DNA from: an uncultured Clostridia bacterium
Lineage (GTDB): Bacteria; Bacillota; Clostridia; UBA1381
Direction of reading: 5' to 3'
NCBI GenBank assembly: GCA_934489015.1
Contig: CAKSSN010000003.1
Location: 123,896-187,895, forward strand
DNA: 64,000 nucleotides
Positions 16,760 through 25,852 of this stretch are shown here, piece after piece. Numbering within the stretch: position 1 is the stretch's first letter; the number at the start of each line of letters is the position of its first letter. The position numbers were made by a program, and so were the translations under genes. Below the pieces are notes generated by a model. The model worked only from the letters and a program-made list of their open reading frames with translations. It searched no databases and was not told the DNA's origin.

Positions 16760-18106
16760 TTACACAGTCAGTATTCCGTTTTCGCTTTCAATAAGCATCA
16801 GTATTTTTTCCTCACGTCCGTTATTTGCGTTTATATATATAATATAATTTCTGCCCTTAAAGCTGCCTTTAAATTCATAGCAAAGCACCTCTCTCATGCT
16901 GTCCTTCGGAACCAATACAAGAGATGAATTTTCAATATTTAAGTGACTGCTTAAATATTTTCTCGCTTCATTTTCCGAAAGCTTCGGTCCGCTGATATTT
17001 CTTTTTTCGTGATTCATCAGATATCCGTTCGCTTCCATTCCGAGAATTTCTCCGTTATCCAAAGCAACCTTAACCTTTATAAGATCGGAATAACACGTAA
17101 TTCCATCCTGCTCATAAGCGTAATTTACCGTTGCAACGCCGCCCGCCTTGTCATAATAGCTGTTTTTCATAGAAGTAAAGCCGACCAAGCCGAGATATTC
17201 CTCTCCGAGCCTTACAGCGTCGTTAAATCCTATTTTTTCTTCCGTAACATCCCTGTTTTTAAGAAAATAAATTACAAATCCGCCTCTTTTGCTTATGCTT
17301 ATATTAACCCTTGTATCAAGATCGGCATAAAAATTATACGCGTCTATTGCACTGTTTTGCGTGTCACATTCAAATATAACCTTGCTGACATCGGTTTTTA
17401 TAAAATCCGCAGCAGCGGCTCTCGCGCTTTCCATACTGATTTCTTCACTTGCGTTTATAAGAGGTGACTGCCTGTTTTCTATATGCTCCGAAAAAGGTCC
17501 GTCATAAATAAGAGATGGATATTCCTCAAATGATTTTTCAACGTTCTGCAAATCACTTAAAATATCTCCTGCCGCGCTGACAACGCCGTTTCCTTTTTTA
17601 TCCGTGAATGATACAGTGCCGTCAGACACTCCGTTTTTTATCTCATTAATTGCCGAATTTAAGCTTTCGGCATAATCCGTAAGCGATTCTATCTCCTTAT
17701 ATTGTCTGTCGGTTATTTTTTCTCCGTTAATTGAGCTTTGGGAAAGAACATATGTGTAGTCGCCGACCTGCGATAAAAATTTTGCAGTGTTATCAAGCTG
17801 AATTTCGCTTATGGGAAGCTCTCCGAGACACGCTTTTGCAGAGTTTGAAAGCCTGTAAATGTTTCCCGAAATGCTTGCAAGCTGCGCAGGGGATTTAACA
17901 AGCATACCCTTTCTGAGCTCTGTTTCAATATCGTTTACATAGTCAGCCATTTCATAAAATGCCCTTGAATACTGATTTTCAAGCTCCGCTTTAAGCTTGT
18001 TTTTTTCTCCTCTTTCATATATCGCCCATACGGTCATTAAAACCGCTATAACTCCGAGTACGGTATAAATTATCGCATTTGTTCTTGAATTGTTTTCTCT
18101 TTCCAT
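16760..18106 (-). CDS. ypeB: Spore germination protein YpeB
   Basis: Spore protein needed for localisation and stability of the cortex-lytic enzyme SleB. The N-terminal transmembrane anchor (residues ~11-27, AIIYTVLGVIAVLMTVWAIY) precedes the helical domain containing ENQYSRAFYEMADYVNDIETEL, a family hallmark. Two or three PepSY-like repeats fill the C-terminal half. The 448-residue length is normal. It starts 12 bases after the sleB stop, giving the usual sleB-ypeB operon. Confidence 0.93.
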   Translation of the reverse strand: MERENNSRTNAIIYTVLGVIAVLMTVWAIYERGEKNKLKAELENQYSRAFYEMADYVNDIETELRKGMLVKSPAQLASISGNIYRLSNSAKACLGELPISEIQLDNTAKFLSQVGDYTYVLSQSSINGEKITDRQYKEIESLTDYAESLNSAINEIKNGVSDGTVSFTDKKGNGVVSAAGDILSDLQNVEKSFEEYPSLIYDGPFSEHIENRQSPLINASEEISMESARAAAADFIKTDVSKVIFECDTQNSAIDAYNFYADLDTRVNISISKRGGFVIYFLKNRDVTEEKIGFNDAVRLGEEYLGLVGFTSMKNSYYDKAGGVATVNYAYEQDGITCYSDLIKVKVALDNGEILGMEANGYLMNHEKRNISGPKLSENEARKYLSSHLNIENSSLVLVPKDSMREVLCYEFKGSFKGRNYIIYINANNGREEKILMLIESENGILTV

Positions 18107-18118
18107 GTGTCTGCCCCC

Positions 18119-18562
18119 TTACTTGCAAAATCTGTGCTTTCCTATAACCTTTATAAGAGGTCTTGACCATATCCACGCATTTGTGGCAGTATCGGGATTA
18201 AAATAATAAATAGCACCGCCCGACGGATCCCAGCCGTTTAAGGCGTCCTGACAAGCCTTGTAAACGGTTGAATTTGCACTTATGGGAACATTTATCTGCC
18301 CGTCGCTGACAGCGGTAAATGCGCCCGGCTGATATATAACACCGGCAATTGTATTCGGAAATGAAGAGTGCTTTACGCGGTTTAATATAACAGCCGCAAC
18401 GGCAACCTGTCCCTCATAAGGCTCTCCCCTTGCTTCTCCGTTTACCGCTCTTGCCAGAAGCTGATTGTCAGACGATGTTCCGGTAGTCTGCGCAAGCTGA
18501 GGATAAATAATTATACTCAAACAAACAGACATAACCAAAATTAAAGAAATTTTCTTTTTCAT
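18119..18562 (-). CDS. sleB: Spore cortex-lytic enzyme, SleB-type hydrolase
   Basis: Lytic transglycosylase that degrades muramic-lactam cortex during germination. Signal peptide from MKKKISLILVMSVCLSIII, then the hydrolase_2 domain: LLARAVNGEARGEPYEGQVA (catalytic Glu in NGEARGE), VAAVILNRV, and GAIYYFNPDTATNAWIWSRP. At 147 residues it lacks the N-terminal peptidoglycan-binding domain of Bacillus SleB, so it may resemble SleB/CwlJ short forms. The ATG at 18562 has AAGGAG eight bases upstream; the open frame extends ten codons further without support. Confidence 0.9.
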   Translation of the reverse strand: MKKKISLILVMSVCLSIIIYPQLAQTTGTSSDNQLLARAVNGEARGEPYEGQVAVAAVILNRVKHSSFPNTIAGVIYQPGAFTAVSDGQINVPISANSTVYKACQDALNGWDPSGGAIYYFNPDTATNAWIWSRPLIKVIGKHRFCK

Positions 18563-18650
18563 TTTTATTCTCCTTTTTTCATCTGACCGCATACATATTT
18601 GCAGTCACCTGATTTTTATTTATTTTTATCTGATTTTTTAAAATTATGTA

Positions 18651-18678
18651 CATATAGAAATAATTAATAGCATAAATA
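18651..18678 (+). promoter_or_regulatory. Possible sporulation-sigma promoter of the deacetylase
   Basis: CATATA, 14-bp spacer, CATAAATA resembles SigE-type spacing and -10. It lies 34 bases upstream of the deacetylase start. Weak evidence. Confidence 0.35.
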
Positions 18679-18711
18679 TTTAATATTACAGATTAAAACG
18701 GAGTTTTTAAA

Positions 18712-19557
18712 ATGAACATTTTTGTAATAAAATTAAACAGGCTTTTGATTTTTTCCTTGCTGCTCGGAATATTTTGCGCGAGCACATTTATAGTATTTTC
18801 AAAAAATAATGACGATATACCGCTGCCGATAGTAATGTATCACAGCATTTTAAAAGATGAATCGCGCGCGGGAGACTATGTTGTTCCGGTCCGTCAGTTT
18901 AAAGAAGATATTGATTTTCTGCTTTCAAACGGATATACGCCCGTAACCGTAAAAACTCTTACAGACTATGTATATAATAATGCTCCGCTTCCGGATAAGC
19001 CCGTTATGATTACCTTTGATGACGGATTTTATAATAATTATGAATATGTATATCCCTATATAAAAGAAAAAAATATCCCCATTGTAATTTCAATAGTCGG
19101 AAAATACACGGACGACTATACGAAAACAGGAGAGGCAAATCCGATGTACAGCTATCTGAGAAAATGTGATATAGAAGAAATGAACAAATCGGGATTGGTT
19201 GAGTTCCAAAATCACTCATATAACCTTCATTCGCTCGAAAATAACGCAAGCATGAAAAGATACAATGAAAGTGACGAGGACTATAAAATGCGCCTCACAG
19301 GCGATTTAAACGAGGTTCAGAATATGCTTCGGTCGGTAACGGGAAATTATCCTCAGGCATTTACATATCCGTTCGGAAAAATAAGCAATCAGTCAACCGA
19401 TATTATAAAGGAAATGGGCTTTATCGCAAGTCTTTCATGTGAAGAGGGAATTAATTATATAAATCATTCTCCCGACTGCCTTTATAAGCTTAAAAGATAT
19501 AACAGGTTTTCAAGATATACAACATATGACTTCTTTAAAAAAATGCTGCCGCAGTAA
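18712..19557 (+). CDS. Polysaccharide deacetylase, membrane-anchored
   Basis: NodB-fold carbohydrate esterase 4 enzyme that removes N-acetyl groups from a cell-surface glycan. One N-terminal membrane helix (~11-30) anchors the 281-residue protein outside the membrane. VMITFDDGFYNNYEYVYPYI contains the TFDDG metal motif (residues 101-105), and FQNHSYNLHS supplies metal histidines near 168 and 173. FTYPFGKISNQS is motif 3. PdaA-like cortex modification is suggested by the divergent sleB-ypeB neighbours but is unproven. Its stop codon lies inside a terminator hairpin. Confidence 0.88.
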   Translation: MNIFVIKLNRLLIFSLLLGIFCASTFIVFSKNNDDIPLPIVMYHSILKDESRAGDYVVPVRQFKEDIDFLLSNGYTPVTVKTLTDYVYNNAPLPDKPVMITFDDGFYNNYEYVYPYIKEKNIPIVISIVGKYTDDYTKTGEANPMYSYLRKCDIEEMNKSGLVEFQNHSYNLHSLENNASMKRYNESDEDYKMRLTGDLNEVQNMLRSVTGNYPQAFTYPFGKISNQSTDIIKEMGFIASLSCEEGINYINHSPDCLYKLKRYNRFSRYTTYDFFKKMLPQ

Positions 19558-19577
19558 CTACTGCGGCAGCATTTTGC
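19540..19577. terminator. Bidirectional terminator, deacetylase / hydrogenase
   Basis: A near-perfect 16-bp stem (AAAATGCTGCCGCAGT and complement) with A/T flanks on both sides serves the converging deacetylase gene and hydrogenase operon. The deacetylase TAA is within it. Confidence 0.9.
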
Positions 19578-19595
19578 TTTGAGAAAAATATAAAT

Positions 19596-21341
19596 TTACA
19601 TTGTAAATTTATTGCGTTTTTTATAGTGAGTATGAAGAAGCTCGTGTGACTTATGTGATCCCGGCTTTTCAAAAAACTCTCTGTAAAGCAGCTTAATATC
19701 GGGATTTTCATGACTCTTTCTGAGCGTTGATTCCTCATCCTCAGCGTAAAGAGCTCTTGCTCTTTCCTTTTTAACATCAACATCCATATATGTTTTAGCG
19801 GAGCAAATCGGCTGACCGCCGCCTGTTACGCAGCCGCCGGGGCAAGCCATAATTTCAACAAATTCATATTGCTTCTCACCGCTTCTTATGCTCTCTAAAA
19901 GTTCTCTTGCGTTTCCGAGACCGTGCGCAACGGCAATTCTTATATCCTTTCCGGCAATATTAAGCGTTGCTTCCTTAATTCCCTTAGTTCCTCTTACCTC
20001 TTCATATTCAATCTTGTCAAGAGATTTTCCTTCAAGAATTTCCGCAACCGTTCTCAGTGCAGCCTCCATAACGCCGCCGGTCGCACCGAATATAACGCCT
20101 GCACCCGTTGCTTCCTCAAACGGAGCGTCAAATTTCTCATCGGGGAGCAATTCATATTTAATACCCGACTGCTTTATCATTTTGGCAAGCTCTCTTGTTG
20201 AAATAACTATATCAACATCTCTGAGTCCGCCGACTGCCATTTCCTCTCTGTCCGATTCAAACTTTTTGGCAACGCACGGCATAACCGAAACAACAACAAT
20301 CTTTTCCGGATCAATATTGTTTTTCTGCGCATAGTATGATTTCAAAACTGCGCCGAACATCTGATGCGGCGATTTGCAGCTTGAAAGGTTATCGAGAAAA
20401 TCAGGGAAGTTATGCTCGCAGAATTTTATCCAGCCCGGACTGCATGATGTGATAAGCGGAAGCTTACCTCCGTTATTAATTCTGTCAAGAAGCTCCGTAC
20501 CCTCTTCCATAATTGTAAGGTCGGCTCCGGTATCCGTGTCAAATACCTTGTCAAAGCCGAGTCTTCTCAGTGCTGCCGCCATTTTGCCGGTTGTCGGAGT
20601 TCCGATTTCATATCCGAATTCCTCACCTATTGCAGCTCTTACGGCAGGAGCGGTCTGAACTATAACATACTTATCCTTATCGGCAATTGCGTCAAATACC
20701 TTTTCGGTGCTGTCCTTTTCTCTGAGAGCTCCTACAGGACAGACAGCAATACACTGACCGCAGTTTACACAAGCAGACTCCGAAAGCGGCATATTAAACG
20801 CACAGCCTATATGTGTTTTAAATCCTCTTTCAATAGCGTCTATCGCGCCTACTGTCTGTATATCCTTACATACATTTATACATCTGCGGCAAAGTACGCA
20901 TTTATTGTTATCACGTACAATTGACGGTGATAAATCATCAACTTCGTAATGAATTACTTCGCCCTCATATCTTATTCCGTCAACGCCGAGCTCATCAGCA
21001 AGCGCCTGAAGCTCACATTTTTGATTTCTTGTACACGTAAGACATTTTCTGTCATGGTTTGAAAGAAGAAGCTCAAGAGTAGACTTTCTTGCTTTTCTTA
21101 CGCTCGGAGAATGAGTTAAAACCTCAATTCCCTCAGAAACGGGATATACGCAGGCAGCCTGCAATGCCCTCGCTCCTACTATCTCAACAACACACATTCT
21201 GCATGAGCCTGTTTTGGAAACATCCTTTAAATAGCAAAGCGTAGGAATATCAATTCCAACCTCGCGCGCCGCCTCAAGAACTGTATAGCCGGCAGGAACG
21301 CTTACGGCTTGACCGTTTATTTTTAAATTAACCATATCCAT
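19596..21341 (-). CDS. hydA: NADH/ferredoxin-dependent [FeFe]-hydrogenase catalytic subunit
   Basis: Catalytic subunit of the bifurcating hydrogenase: H2 production from NADH plus reduced ferredoxin, or the reverse. Domains in order: [2Fe-2S] plant-type ferredoxin (~1-78, CYLKDVSKTGSCRMC), His-ligated [4Fe-4S] (HDRKCLTCTRNQKCELQ), two [4Fe-4S] (CVLCRRCINVC and CVNCGQCIAVC), then the H-cluster domain. L1 reads TSCSPGW, L2 MPCVAKKFE, and L3 MACPGGCVTGGGQP. The C-terminal LLHTHY tail is typical. 581 residues. Also called hndD. Last gene of the operon. Confidence 0.93.
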   Translation of the reverse strand: MDMVNLKINGQAVSVPAGYTVLEAAREVGIDIPTLCYLKDVSKTGSCRMCVVEIVGARALQAACVYPVSEGIEVLTHSPSVRKARKSTLELLLSNHDRKCLTCTRNQKCELQALADELGVDGIRYEGEVIHYEVDDLSPSIVRDNNKCVLCRRCINVCKDIQTVGAIDAIERGFKTHIGCAFNMPLSESACVNCGQCIAVCPVGALREKDSTEKVFDAIADKDKYVIVQTAPAVRAAIGEEFGYEIGTPTTGKMAAALRRLGFDKVFDTDTGADLTIMEEGTELLDRINNGGKLPLITSCSPGWIKFCEHNFPDFLDNLSSCKSPHQMFGAVLKSYYAQKNNIDPEKIVVVSVMPCVAKKFESDREEMAVGGLRDVDIVISTRELAKMIKQSGIKYELLPDEKFDAPFEEATGAGVIFGATGGVMEAALRTVAEILEGKSLDKIEYEEVRGTKGIKEATLNIAGKDIRIAVAHGLGNARELLESIRSGEKQYEFVEIMACPGGCVTGGGQPICSAKTYMDVDVKKERARALYAEDEESTLRKSHENPDIKLLYREFFEKPGSHKSHELLHTHYKKRNKFTM

Positions 21342-21365
21342 TATACTATTATCATCCTTTCAGCC

Positions 21366-23159
21366 TTATTTCTTAAAGATAGCGCCAAACTTACATGAAT
21401 CCTTACAAGCGCCGCACTTAATACATTTTTCCTGATCAATTTCAAACGGCTCTTTGATTTTACCCGAAATAGCGCCGACAGGACACTGTCTTGAACAAAG
21501 GCTGCAGCCTCTGCACTTATCCTTGTCAATTATAAATCTCGAAAGCGCCTTACATACGCCGGCGGGACATGTTTTATCCTTAACGTGAGCAATATACTCA
21601 TCTCTGAAATATCTGAGAGTTGATAAAACAGGGTTAGGAGCCGACTGACCGAGAGCACAAAGCGATGATGCCTTTATGCTGTAGCAAAGCTCTTCGAGCT
21701 TGTCAATATCCTCCATTGTACCCTTGCCCTTAGTTATCTTATCGAGTATTTCAAGAAGTCTTCTTGTACCTATTCTGCACGGTGTACATTTTCCGCAGGA
21801 CTCGTCAACCGTAAATTCGAGGAAGAACTTTGCAATATCAACCATACAGTTATCCTCATCCATAACTATAAGTCCGCCGGAGCCCATCATTGAGCCTATT
21901 TTTATAAGCGAATCATAATCAATCGGTGTATCCATAAGAGAAGCCGGAATACATCCACCGGACGGTCCGCCCGTCTGAGCAGCCTTAAATTTCTTTCCTT
22001 TCGGAATACCGCCGCCTATATCCTCAATAATTTCTCTGAGCGTTGTGCCCATAGGAATTTCAACAAGACCTGTGTTGTGAATTTTTCCGCCGAGTGCGAA
22101 TACCTTAGTACCCTTGCTCTTTTCCGTACCCATAGACGCAAACCAATCGGCGCCCTTGTTTATAATCTGAGTAATATTTGCATATGTTTCAACGTTGTTA
22201 AGAAGCGTAGGCTTGCCCCAAAGACCTTTAACAGCCGGGAAAGGCGGACGAGGACGCGGCTCACCTCTGTGACCCTCTATAGAAGTCATAAGCGCAGTTT
22301 CCTCACCGCAGACAAATGCACCTGCACCGAGTCTTATTTCTATATCGAACGAGAAGTCCGTACCGAAAATATTTTTTCCGAGAAGTCCGTATTCTCTCGC
22401 CTGTTTAATTGCAATTTCAAGTCTGTGAACGGCAATAGGATATTCCGCTCTTATATAGATATATCCCTGATTTGAGCCTACAGCATAAGCGGCAATTGCC
22501 ATTGCTTCAAGAACGCTGTGCGGATCTCCCTCAAGAACAGACCTGTCCATAAATGCACCCGGATCGCCCTCATCGGCGTTACAACAGACGTATTTAACGT
22601 CGCCGGGTGAGTTATATGTAAATTTCCATTTAAGACCCGTCGGGAAGCCGCCGCCTCCTCTGCCGCGAAGTCCGGAATTTGTTATTTCCTCAATAACCTC
22701 TTCTCTCGTCATTTCGGTTAAAACCTTGCCGAGAGCCTTGTAGCCGTCCATAGCTATGTATTCATCAATGTTTTCAGGGTCGATAACGCCGCAGTTTCTA
22801 AGCGCAACTCTCTCCTGCTTCTTATAAAAGTCAACCTCGTTAAGACTTTTTATATCATCGTTTTCAATTGTTTCCTGATAAAGAAGTCTTTTAACTATTC
22901 TACCCTTTAAAAGATGTTCTTCAACAATTTCCTTAATATCCTCAACCTTAACTCTGCTGTAGAAAGCGCCCTCAGGGTATACAACCATAATCGGACCGAG
23001 CGCACAAAGACCGAAGCAGCCGGTTTTTATAACTTTAATTTCTTTATCAAGTCCAAATTCTTTAAGCTGCTTTTCCATTTCCGCAATAATAGCTTCCGAT
23101 CCGGAGGAGGTACAGCCCGTACCGCCGCAGCATAAAACATGACCTCTTACCATATCCAT
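21366..23159 (-). CDS. hydB: Bifurcating hydrogenase NuoF-like flavoprotein subunit
   Basis: Flavin subunit that binds NAD(H) and is the likely bifurcation site. The N-terminal thioredoxin-like [2Fe-2S] domain (~1-110, HVLCCGGTGCTSSGS) precedes a NuoF51 core with the Gly-rich NADH site GLRGRGGGGFPTG and FMN motif CNADEGDPGAFMDR. A SLBB segment and the [4Fe-4S] motif ESCGKCTPCR follow, and then a C-terminal 2[4Fe-4S] ferredoxin (CRGCSLCSRQC, CIKCGACKDSC). 597 residues. Lies 24 bases upstream of hydA. Also called hndC. Confidence 0.94.
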   Translation of the reverse strand: MDMVRGHVLCCGGTGCTSSGSEAIIAEMEKQLKEFGLDKEIKVIKTGCFGLCALGPIMVVYPEGAFYSRVKVEDIKEIVEEHLLKGRIVKRLLYQETIENDDIKSLNEVDFYKKQERVALRNCGVIDPENIDEYIAMDGYKALGKVLTEMTREEVIEEITNSGLRGRGGGGFPTGLKWKFTYNSPGDVKYVCCNADEGDPGAFMDRSVLEGDPHSVLEAMAIAAYAVGSNQGYIYIRAEYPIAVHRLEIAIKQAREYGLLGKNIFGTDFSFDIEIRLGAGAFVCGEETALMTSIEGHRGEPRPRPPFPAVKGLWGKPTLLNNVETYANITQIINKGADWFASMGTEKSKGTKVFALGGKIHNTGLVEIPMGTTLREIIEDIGGGIPKGKKFKAAQTGGPSGGCIPASLMDTPIDYDSLIKIGSMMGSGGLIVMDEDNCMVDIAKFFLEFTVDESCGKCTPCRIGTRRLLEILDKITKGKGTMEDIDKLEELCYSIKASSLCALGQSAPNPVLSTLRYFRDEYIAHVKDKTCPAGVCKALSRFIIDKDKCRGCSLCSRQCPVGAISGKIKEPFEIDQEKCIKCGACKDSCKFGAIFKK

Positions 23160-23185
23160 GTTTCTTTATCCTTCCTTTCAAAAAG

Positions 23186-23551
23186 TTATTCGGCATTTCC
23201 TATTGTATATTCAGATACAATATTGCCGTTTACTATATGCTCCGCAACAATTCTCTTTGCCTTTTCAGGCGTCATTTTAACGTATGTAACCTTATCTTTT
23301 CCGTCCTCGTAAATTTCAACGATAGGCTCCAATCGACAGACACCTATGCAACCTGTCTGAACAACGGCAACGTTTGCAAGATTTCTCTTTGCGATTTCCT
23401 CCATAAATGAAGTCATAACCGGTCTTGCGCCTGCCGCAATTCCGCAGGTAGCCATTCCGACAACAACTCTTATGCCGTCAGCTTCCTTTCTTATTCCGAC
23501 GCCGTGTGCCGCTCTTTTTCTTATTTCTTCCAAATCAGCTAAGCTTTTCAT
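23186..23551 (-). CDS. hndB: [2Fe-2S] ferredoxin-like subunit, HndB family
   Basis: A 121-residue thioredoxin-fold [2Fe-2S] protein with cluster cysteines in VGMATCGIAAGARPV and VVQTGCIGVCRLEPIVEI. HndB-like proteins accompany NADP/NAD-reducing [FeFe]-hydrogenases as small electron-transfer subunits. It lies 26 bases upstream of hydB with AGGGAGG before its ATG. Confidence 0.85.
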   Translation of the reverse strand: MKSLADLEEIRKRAAHGVGIRKEADGIRVVVGMATCGIAAGARPVMTSFMEEIAKRNLANVAVVQTGCIGVCRLEPIVEIYEDGKDKVTYVKMTPEKAKRIVAEHIVNGNIVSEYTIGNAE

Positions 23552-23594
23552 AAAAATTAAACCTCCCTGTTATATAATTTAAAAAATGAAAATT

Positions 23595-24143
23595 TCAATT
23601 TGGCAGCTTAATATTTTCTTCTCCCTCTCTCAGATAATCAATTATCCACGCCGATACCTCAGGCTCGGCAAAGGAAACTCCGTTTAATATTTTTCTTATC
23701 TGCCTTGTATCAAAAACAAATTTATTTTCATTTATAATGTGAGTGTACAAAAAATCAATTTCGGTATATGACTCAATAACCGAAAAAAGAGTATCGGCAA
23801 TATTTCCGAGAGGCTGTCTGTCAATGCTTGAATATTTAAAAACAGCTTCCGTTTTGGTTCCGACTCCGCTCTTAGAGGTTATATTAATTCCTCCTCCGGC
23901 GTTTTCCGCCGCAAGCTTCAAAAGCGGTATTCCGAGTCCTACCTTTCTCGTTTTTCTTTTTGTTGTAAAAGGACTTGTAACATTTTTTAAAAATTCCTCG
24001 TCCATGCCCTTTCCGTTATCTTTAACATAAAACATAAAAATATCTTTTTCGGTGTTTTCTTCAATATACAGCTCTACAAGCGATGCGTCAGCGGCAATCG
24101 AGTTTTGAAGTATATCGAGTATATGAAGTGAAATTTCTTTCAT
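23595..24143 (-). CDS. HATPase-domain protein inside hydrogenase operon
   Basis: GHKL-type ATP-binding protein of 182 residues without a kinase dimerisation/phosphoacceptor domain. N-box LDILQNSIAADA, G1 box KDNGKGMD and G2 box KVGLGIPLLKLAAENAGG are clear. ATG 24143 has GGAG six bases upstream; upstream codons are not supported. Such genes are often found between hydrogenase subunits in Clostridia. A regulatory or serine-kinase role is inferred, not shown. Confidence 0.75.
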   Translation of the reverse strand: MKEISLHILDILQNSIAADASLVELYIEENTEKDIFMFYVKDNGKGMDEEFLKNVTSPFTTKRKTRKVGLGIPLLKLAAENAGGGINITSKSGVGTKTEAVFKYSSIDRQPLGNIADTLFSVIESYTEIDFLYTHIINENKFVFDTRQIRKILNGVSFAEPEVSAWIIDYLREGEENIKLPN

Positions 24144-24201
24144 AAGGAGCTCCGTTTTACACAAAAATGTTTGTTATTTTTTTCACATACTTTTATAAAA
24201 A

Positions 24202-24690
24202 TTATTCGTATTTCTTAAGTATATCCGCAACATCATCCGGAACAAGACGGCCGTAAACGTCTTCGTTTACCGTGATAACCGGTGCAAGACCGCAGGCGCC
24301 TATACATCTTGTGGCAACAAGCGAAAATCTTCCGTCGGGCGTACACTCTCCGACATCTATTCCGAGTATACTTTTTATTTTTTCAAGAATATCTCCCGAT
24401 CCCTTAACATAACAGGCAGTTCCGAGACAGACACCGATTTCATATCTGCCCTTCGGATTAAGCGAAAACTGCGCATAAAATGTTACAATTCCGTAAATCT
24501 CGGCAAGAGGAACGTTAAGCTCTTCGGCAATAATAGTCTGAACCTCAATCGGAAGATAGCCGTAAATTTCCTGAGCCTTATGTAAAATAGGAATAGTAGC
24601 ACCTTCAGTATTTTTGTAACTTTCAATTACACTTCGCAGCTGCTCCTCCTGCTCCTTAGTGCCGTTAAACGGCAAAGTGTTTTTTTTCAT
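24202..24690 (-). CDS. hydC: Bifurcating hydrogenase NuoE-like subunit
   Basis: Thioredoxin-fold [2Fe-2S] subunit (24-kDa NuoE family) passing electrons from the flavoprotein. Cluster cysteines lie in GVCLGTACYVKGSG and ATRCIGACGLAPV. HKAQEIYGYLPIEVQTIIAEELNVPLAEIYGIVTFYAQF is a family hallmark. 162 residues, complete. First gene of the core operon (hydC-HATPase-hndB-hydB-hydA). Also called hndA. Confidence 0.94.
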   Translation of the reverse strand: MKKNTLPFNGTKEQEEQLRSVIESYKNTEGATIPILHKAQEIYGYLPIEVQTIIAEELNVPLAEIYGIVTFYAQFSLNPKGRYEIGVCLGTACYVKGSGDILEKIKSILGIDVGECTPDGRFSLVATRCIGACGLAPVITVNEDVYGRLVPDDVADILKKYE

Positions 24691-24738
24691 TAATCAATAG
24701 ACCTCCGTTTCCTAAAATTTAAACAATGATATATTCAG

Positions 24739-24789
24739 ATTATATCACATTACGTATACCATTATATCATTTTTATTATGAAATTTCCA
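24739..24789 (-). promoter_or_regulatory. Putative promoter(s) of the hydrogenase operon
   Basis: Two minus-strand TGATATAAT extended -10 boxes occur 22 bp apart (24739-24747 and 24761-24769). The upstream one has a weak -35 TGGAAA at 17-bp spacing. They lie in the 122-base gap between the PHP gene and hydC. Confidence 0.5.
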
Positions 24790-24812
24790 CTAAAGTTTGA
24801 TAAATTTTTTAT

Positions 24813-25514
24813 TTACTCTTTTTTGCACAAAAAATTAAATATTTCTTGTACACTTTTGCTAACCGTATTCAGATAAAATTCCGGCTCTGATATATTTTCG
24901 AGATAATGAGCGTCGGAGTTTGATAAAATATTGTACATATTATATTCCGTTTCCATGCCCTGTCTGTTTTTCGGAGTTATTTCAACGGTTTTAAAATCAA
25001 GCTCTTCGGGAATAAATCCGAGATTTGAAATAACGCTGTAGCCCGATCTGTCAATATGTGCCGGAACGGTAGCGCCGCCGAGCTGCCTTACCGCCTTAAC
25101 AGCCTCATCTAAATTAAGCTTTGTCGGAGCAACAAGCAGCTCTTCCTCTTCTCCGGTTATCTCATCGTTTTCGTCCATAAAAAACTGATTTCCGTAAATT
25201 TCGGTTTTGTTTTTTATTCCTCTCATGCTTTTCTTTATTAGCTTTTCCATCTCTTCCGCCGCTTCAATTTCAGGAAAATATGAAACAATATGTATTTCCT
25301 CCGCCGTTTCTATCTCCATCGCCGGTATAACAATTATTCTGCCGCCCGATGCTTTAATAACGCTTCTGACATTGCCGCATGAATTATGATCCGTCACCGC
25401 AATAACGTCAAGCCCCTTGATAATGCTCATGTTTACTATATTGTTCGGCGTCATATCATTATCGCCGCACGGAGAAAGGGCAGAATGAATATGCATATCA
25501 TAATAAAGCTTCAT
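24813..25514 (-). CDS. PHP-domain phosphoesterase
   Basis: A 233-residue PHP metallo-phosphoesterase (TrpH/YciV-like). Metal motifs are MHIHSALSPCGDND near the N-terminus, VTDHNSCGN, and SNSDAHYLENI near the C-terminus. ATG 25514 has GGAGG seven bases upstream. PHP genes recur next to sensory [FeFe]-hydrogenases in Clostridia. The substrate is unknown; 3',5'-nucleotide or oligonucleotide phosphate is the family's known range. Confidence 0.8.
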   Translation of the reverse strand: MKLYYDMHIHSALSPCGDNDMTPNNIVNMSIIKGLDVIAVTDHNSCGNVRSVIKASGGRIIVIPAMEIETAEEIHIVSYFPEIEAAEEMEKLIKKSMRGIKNKTEIYGNQFFMDENDEITGEEEELLVAPTKLNLDEAVKAVRQLGGATVPAHIDRSGYSVISNLGFIPEELDFKTVEITPKNRQGMETEYNMYNILSNSDAHYLENISEPEFYLNTVSKSVQEIFNFLCKKE

Positions 25515-25537
25515 TATCAATCCTCCGTCAGATTTAA

Positions 25538-25849
25538 CTATATCAGCTTTGCCGCTTCATATGCACAAAGACCCGTTTCAATTATTGAAATTTCCTCACT
25601 TTGTGCCTTTTTAAGCGCGTCAGCATCCATATTAAAGCCGTCGCAGATAACAATGCAGCCGGCATCTGTAAGAGAAGCTACAGCGATAACATTTATATTT
25701 GTCTGAATTGTAATCCATATTTCTCCCGAATTGATTTTTGACATCGCAAGGCTTAACAAATCGCCTATATAGCAGCCGCTTACCTCTGTTTTTTCGCTTC
25801 CAGACACAATTTTTCCGTTTAAAACCTTTGCCAGTTCACCTACAGTCAT
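25538..25849 (-). CDS. DRTGG-domain protein (copy 1)
   Basis: A 103-residue protein made of a single DRTGG domain (TVGELAKVLNGKIVSG... CYIGDLLSLAMSKINSGEIWITIQTN). DRTGG is a ligand-sensing module seen in phosphotransacetylases and near HPr kinase folds. It begins four bases after the sensory hydrogenase stop. Function unknown; a regulatory partner of the hydrogenase is inferred from repeated co-location. Confidence 0.72.
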   Translation of the reverse strand: MTVGELAKVLNGKIVSGSEKTEVSGCYIGDLLSLAMSKINSGEIWITIQTNINVIAVASLTDAGCIVICDGFNMDADALKKAQSEEISIIETGLCAYEAAKLI

Positions 25850-25852
25850 CTT

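Noticed and set aside
19596..21341. HydA inactivated because motif L1 reads TSCSPGW rather than TSCCPGW.
   Set aside because: All other H-cluster motifs are intact, and from memory this variant is common in trimeric bifurcating hydrogenases; I do not treat it as loss of function.
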